This document shows, piece by piece, positions 5,245 to 5,712 of a stretch of 5,712 bases of DNA (within the stretch, counting starts at the first letter, position 1; each line of letters opens with the position of its first letter). The DNA is taken from positions 1-5,712 of the forward strand of contig JASLXI010000077.1 in the NCBI GenBank assembly GCA_030740415.1, given 5' to 3'. The notes below the pieces were generated by a model, which was not told the origin of the DNA, ran no database searches, and worked only from the letters and a program-made list of their open reading frames with translations. The stretch comes from Dehalococcoidia bacterium. GTDB lineage: Bacteria; Chloroflexota; Dehalococcoidia; UBA2985. A program made the translations under genes and the position numbers.

Positions 5245-5712
5245 TTACGAGGTAACGCTGAAACTAGCCAGGAGTTGTCGTATGCCCACAGCAACAAGCC
5301 CCAGGGAAAGGATGAACAAGATCACCCTCTGATTTACGCGCCTACCCAGATAGACGCCCAACTGTCCTCCCACAAGCGCGCCGATACCGAGCAGTCCAGC
5401 TCTGCGCCAGCCTTCGTCAAACTGTCCAGCGAGTATATGGCTGAGAATACCGGCGAATGATGTGGGAACAAGGACCGCCAGGGTGGTCGCACTGGCCACT
5501 CGAGTTGGTATCTTCATGATGTACACCAGCGCAGGCATGTGCACGACCCCACCACCGATGCCGAAGAAGCTGGACATGAAGCCTGCTACAGGGCTGACGA
5601 TTCCTGTCAAAAGTCCATTCACATAGAAACGATATGTTAGGCCCTTTCTCTCACGTATCTCTCTGTTGGGTTCATGCAGCATGTCCAACTCTAAGTTGGC
5701 CCTGGCACTCCT
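5245..5712 (-). CDS. TauE/SafE (TSUP) family permease, C-terminal half, 5' end beyond the window
   Basis: Membrane permease of the sulfite exporter TauE/SafE family (formerly DUF81), whose members move sulfite, sulfoacetate, other organosulfonates or related small anions. The frame is open to the right edge (155 residues visible, stop TAA at 5247-5245). A TTG at 5688 could be mistaken for a start, but the frame continues upstream without a stop, and TSUP proteins are usually about 250-300 residues in two homologous halves. Visible are a polar linker rich in Arg and Glu (residues about 5-26), then helix-forming segments with the family's Gly-rich motif FFGIGGGVVHMP (49-60) and ATTLAV (75-80), and further helices at about 105-122 and 130-148. 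It lies 93 bp upstream of the MFS gene on the same strand, so the two may be functionally linked. The family is secure; the substrate is unknown. Confidence 0.88.
   Translation of the reverse strand, partial: RSARANLELDMLHEPNREIRERKGLTYRFYVNGLLTGIVSPVAGFMSSFFGIGGGVVHMPALVYIMKIPTRVASATTLAVLVPTSFAGILSHILAGQFDEGWRRAGLLGIGALVGGQLGVYLGRRVNQRVILFILSLGLVAVGIRQLLASFSVTS

Noticed and set aside
5245..5688. A complete small TSUP protein starting at TTG 5688
   Set aside because: The frame stays open to the window edge, and the protein would lack the N-terminal half normal for the family, so it is a truncated view of a larger gene.

Overview
The window looks like a piece of a bacterial chromosome of moderate GC content. 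There is no phage, IS or CRISPR signature. The gene types are an LspA with a long polar C-terminal tail, a RimI-like GNAT with an insert, a short-chain dehydrogenase (SDR) pair, an Fsr-like MFS transporter and a TauE/SafE-family permease. This set would fit an environmental Chloroflexota such as a SAR202/Dehalococcoidia-type genome, but that placement is inference from gene style only; no rRNA or other phylogenetic marker is present.

Left part (1-1509): a divergent pair. On the minus strand lies lspA (lipoprotein signal peptidase, running off the left edge), preceded by a short overlapping candidate ORF encoding a membrane peptide. On the plus strand lies a RimI-type GNAT acetyltransferase with an insert of about 50 residues. 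A 377-bp stretch without a gene follows.

Middle (1887-3456): two tandem plus-strand SDR genes, each with a good Shine-Dalgarno sequence and separated by 10 bp, so almost certainly one operon. The first has a complete set of classical SDR cofactor and catalytic residues (Asn-Ser-Tyr-Lys). The second keeps the fold, Asn, Ser and Tyr, but the catalytic Lys of YxxxK is Met. Its TGxxxGxG, NNAG and PG motifs are also altered. This looks like an enzyme/pseudoenzyme pair, perhaps a heteromeric dehydrogenase, and is the most interesting object in the window.

Right part (3457-5712): a 465-bp structured convergent gap with several inverted repeats, including a probable minus-strand intrinsic terminator. 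It is followed on the minus strand by a 12-helix MFS transporter with its own plausible promoter, and upstream of that the C-terminal half of a TauE/SafE (TSUP) anion permease cut by the right edge. A reasonable overall picture is a small catabolic or transport island (two SDRs, MFS, TSUP) beside housekeeping genes. The substrate cannot be read from the sequence.
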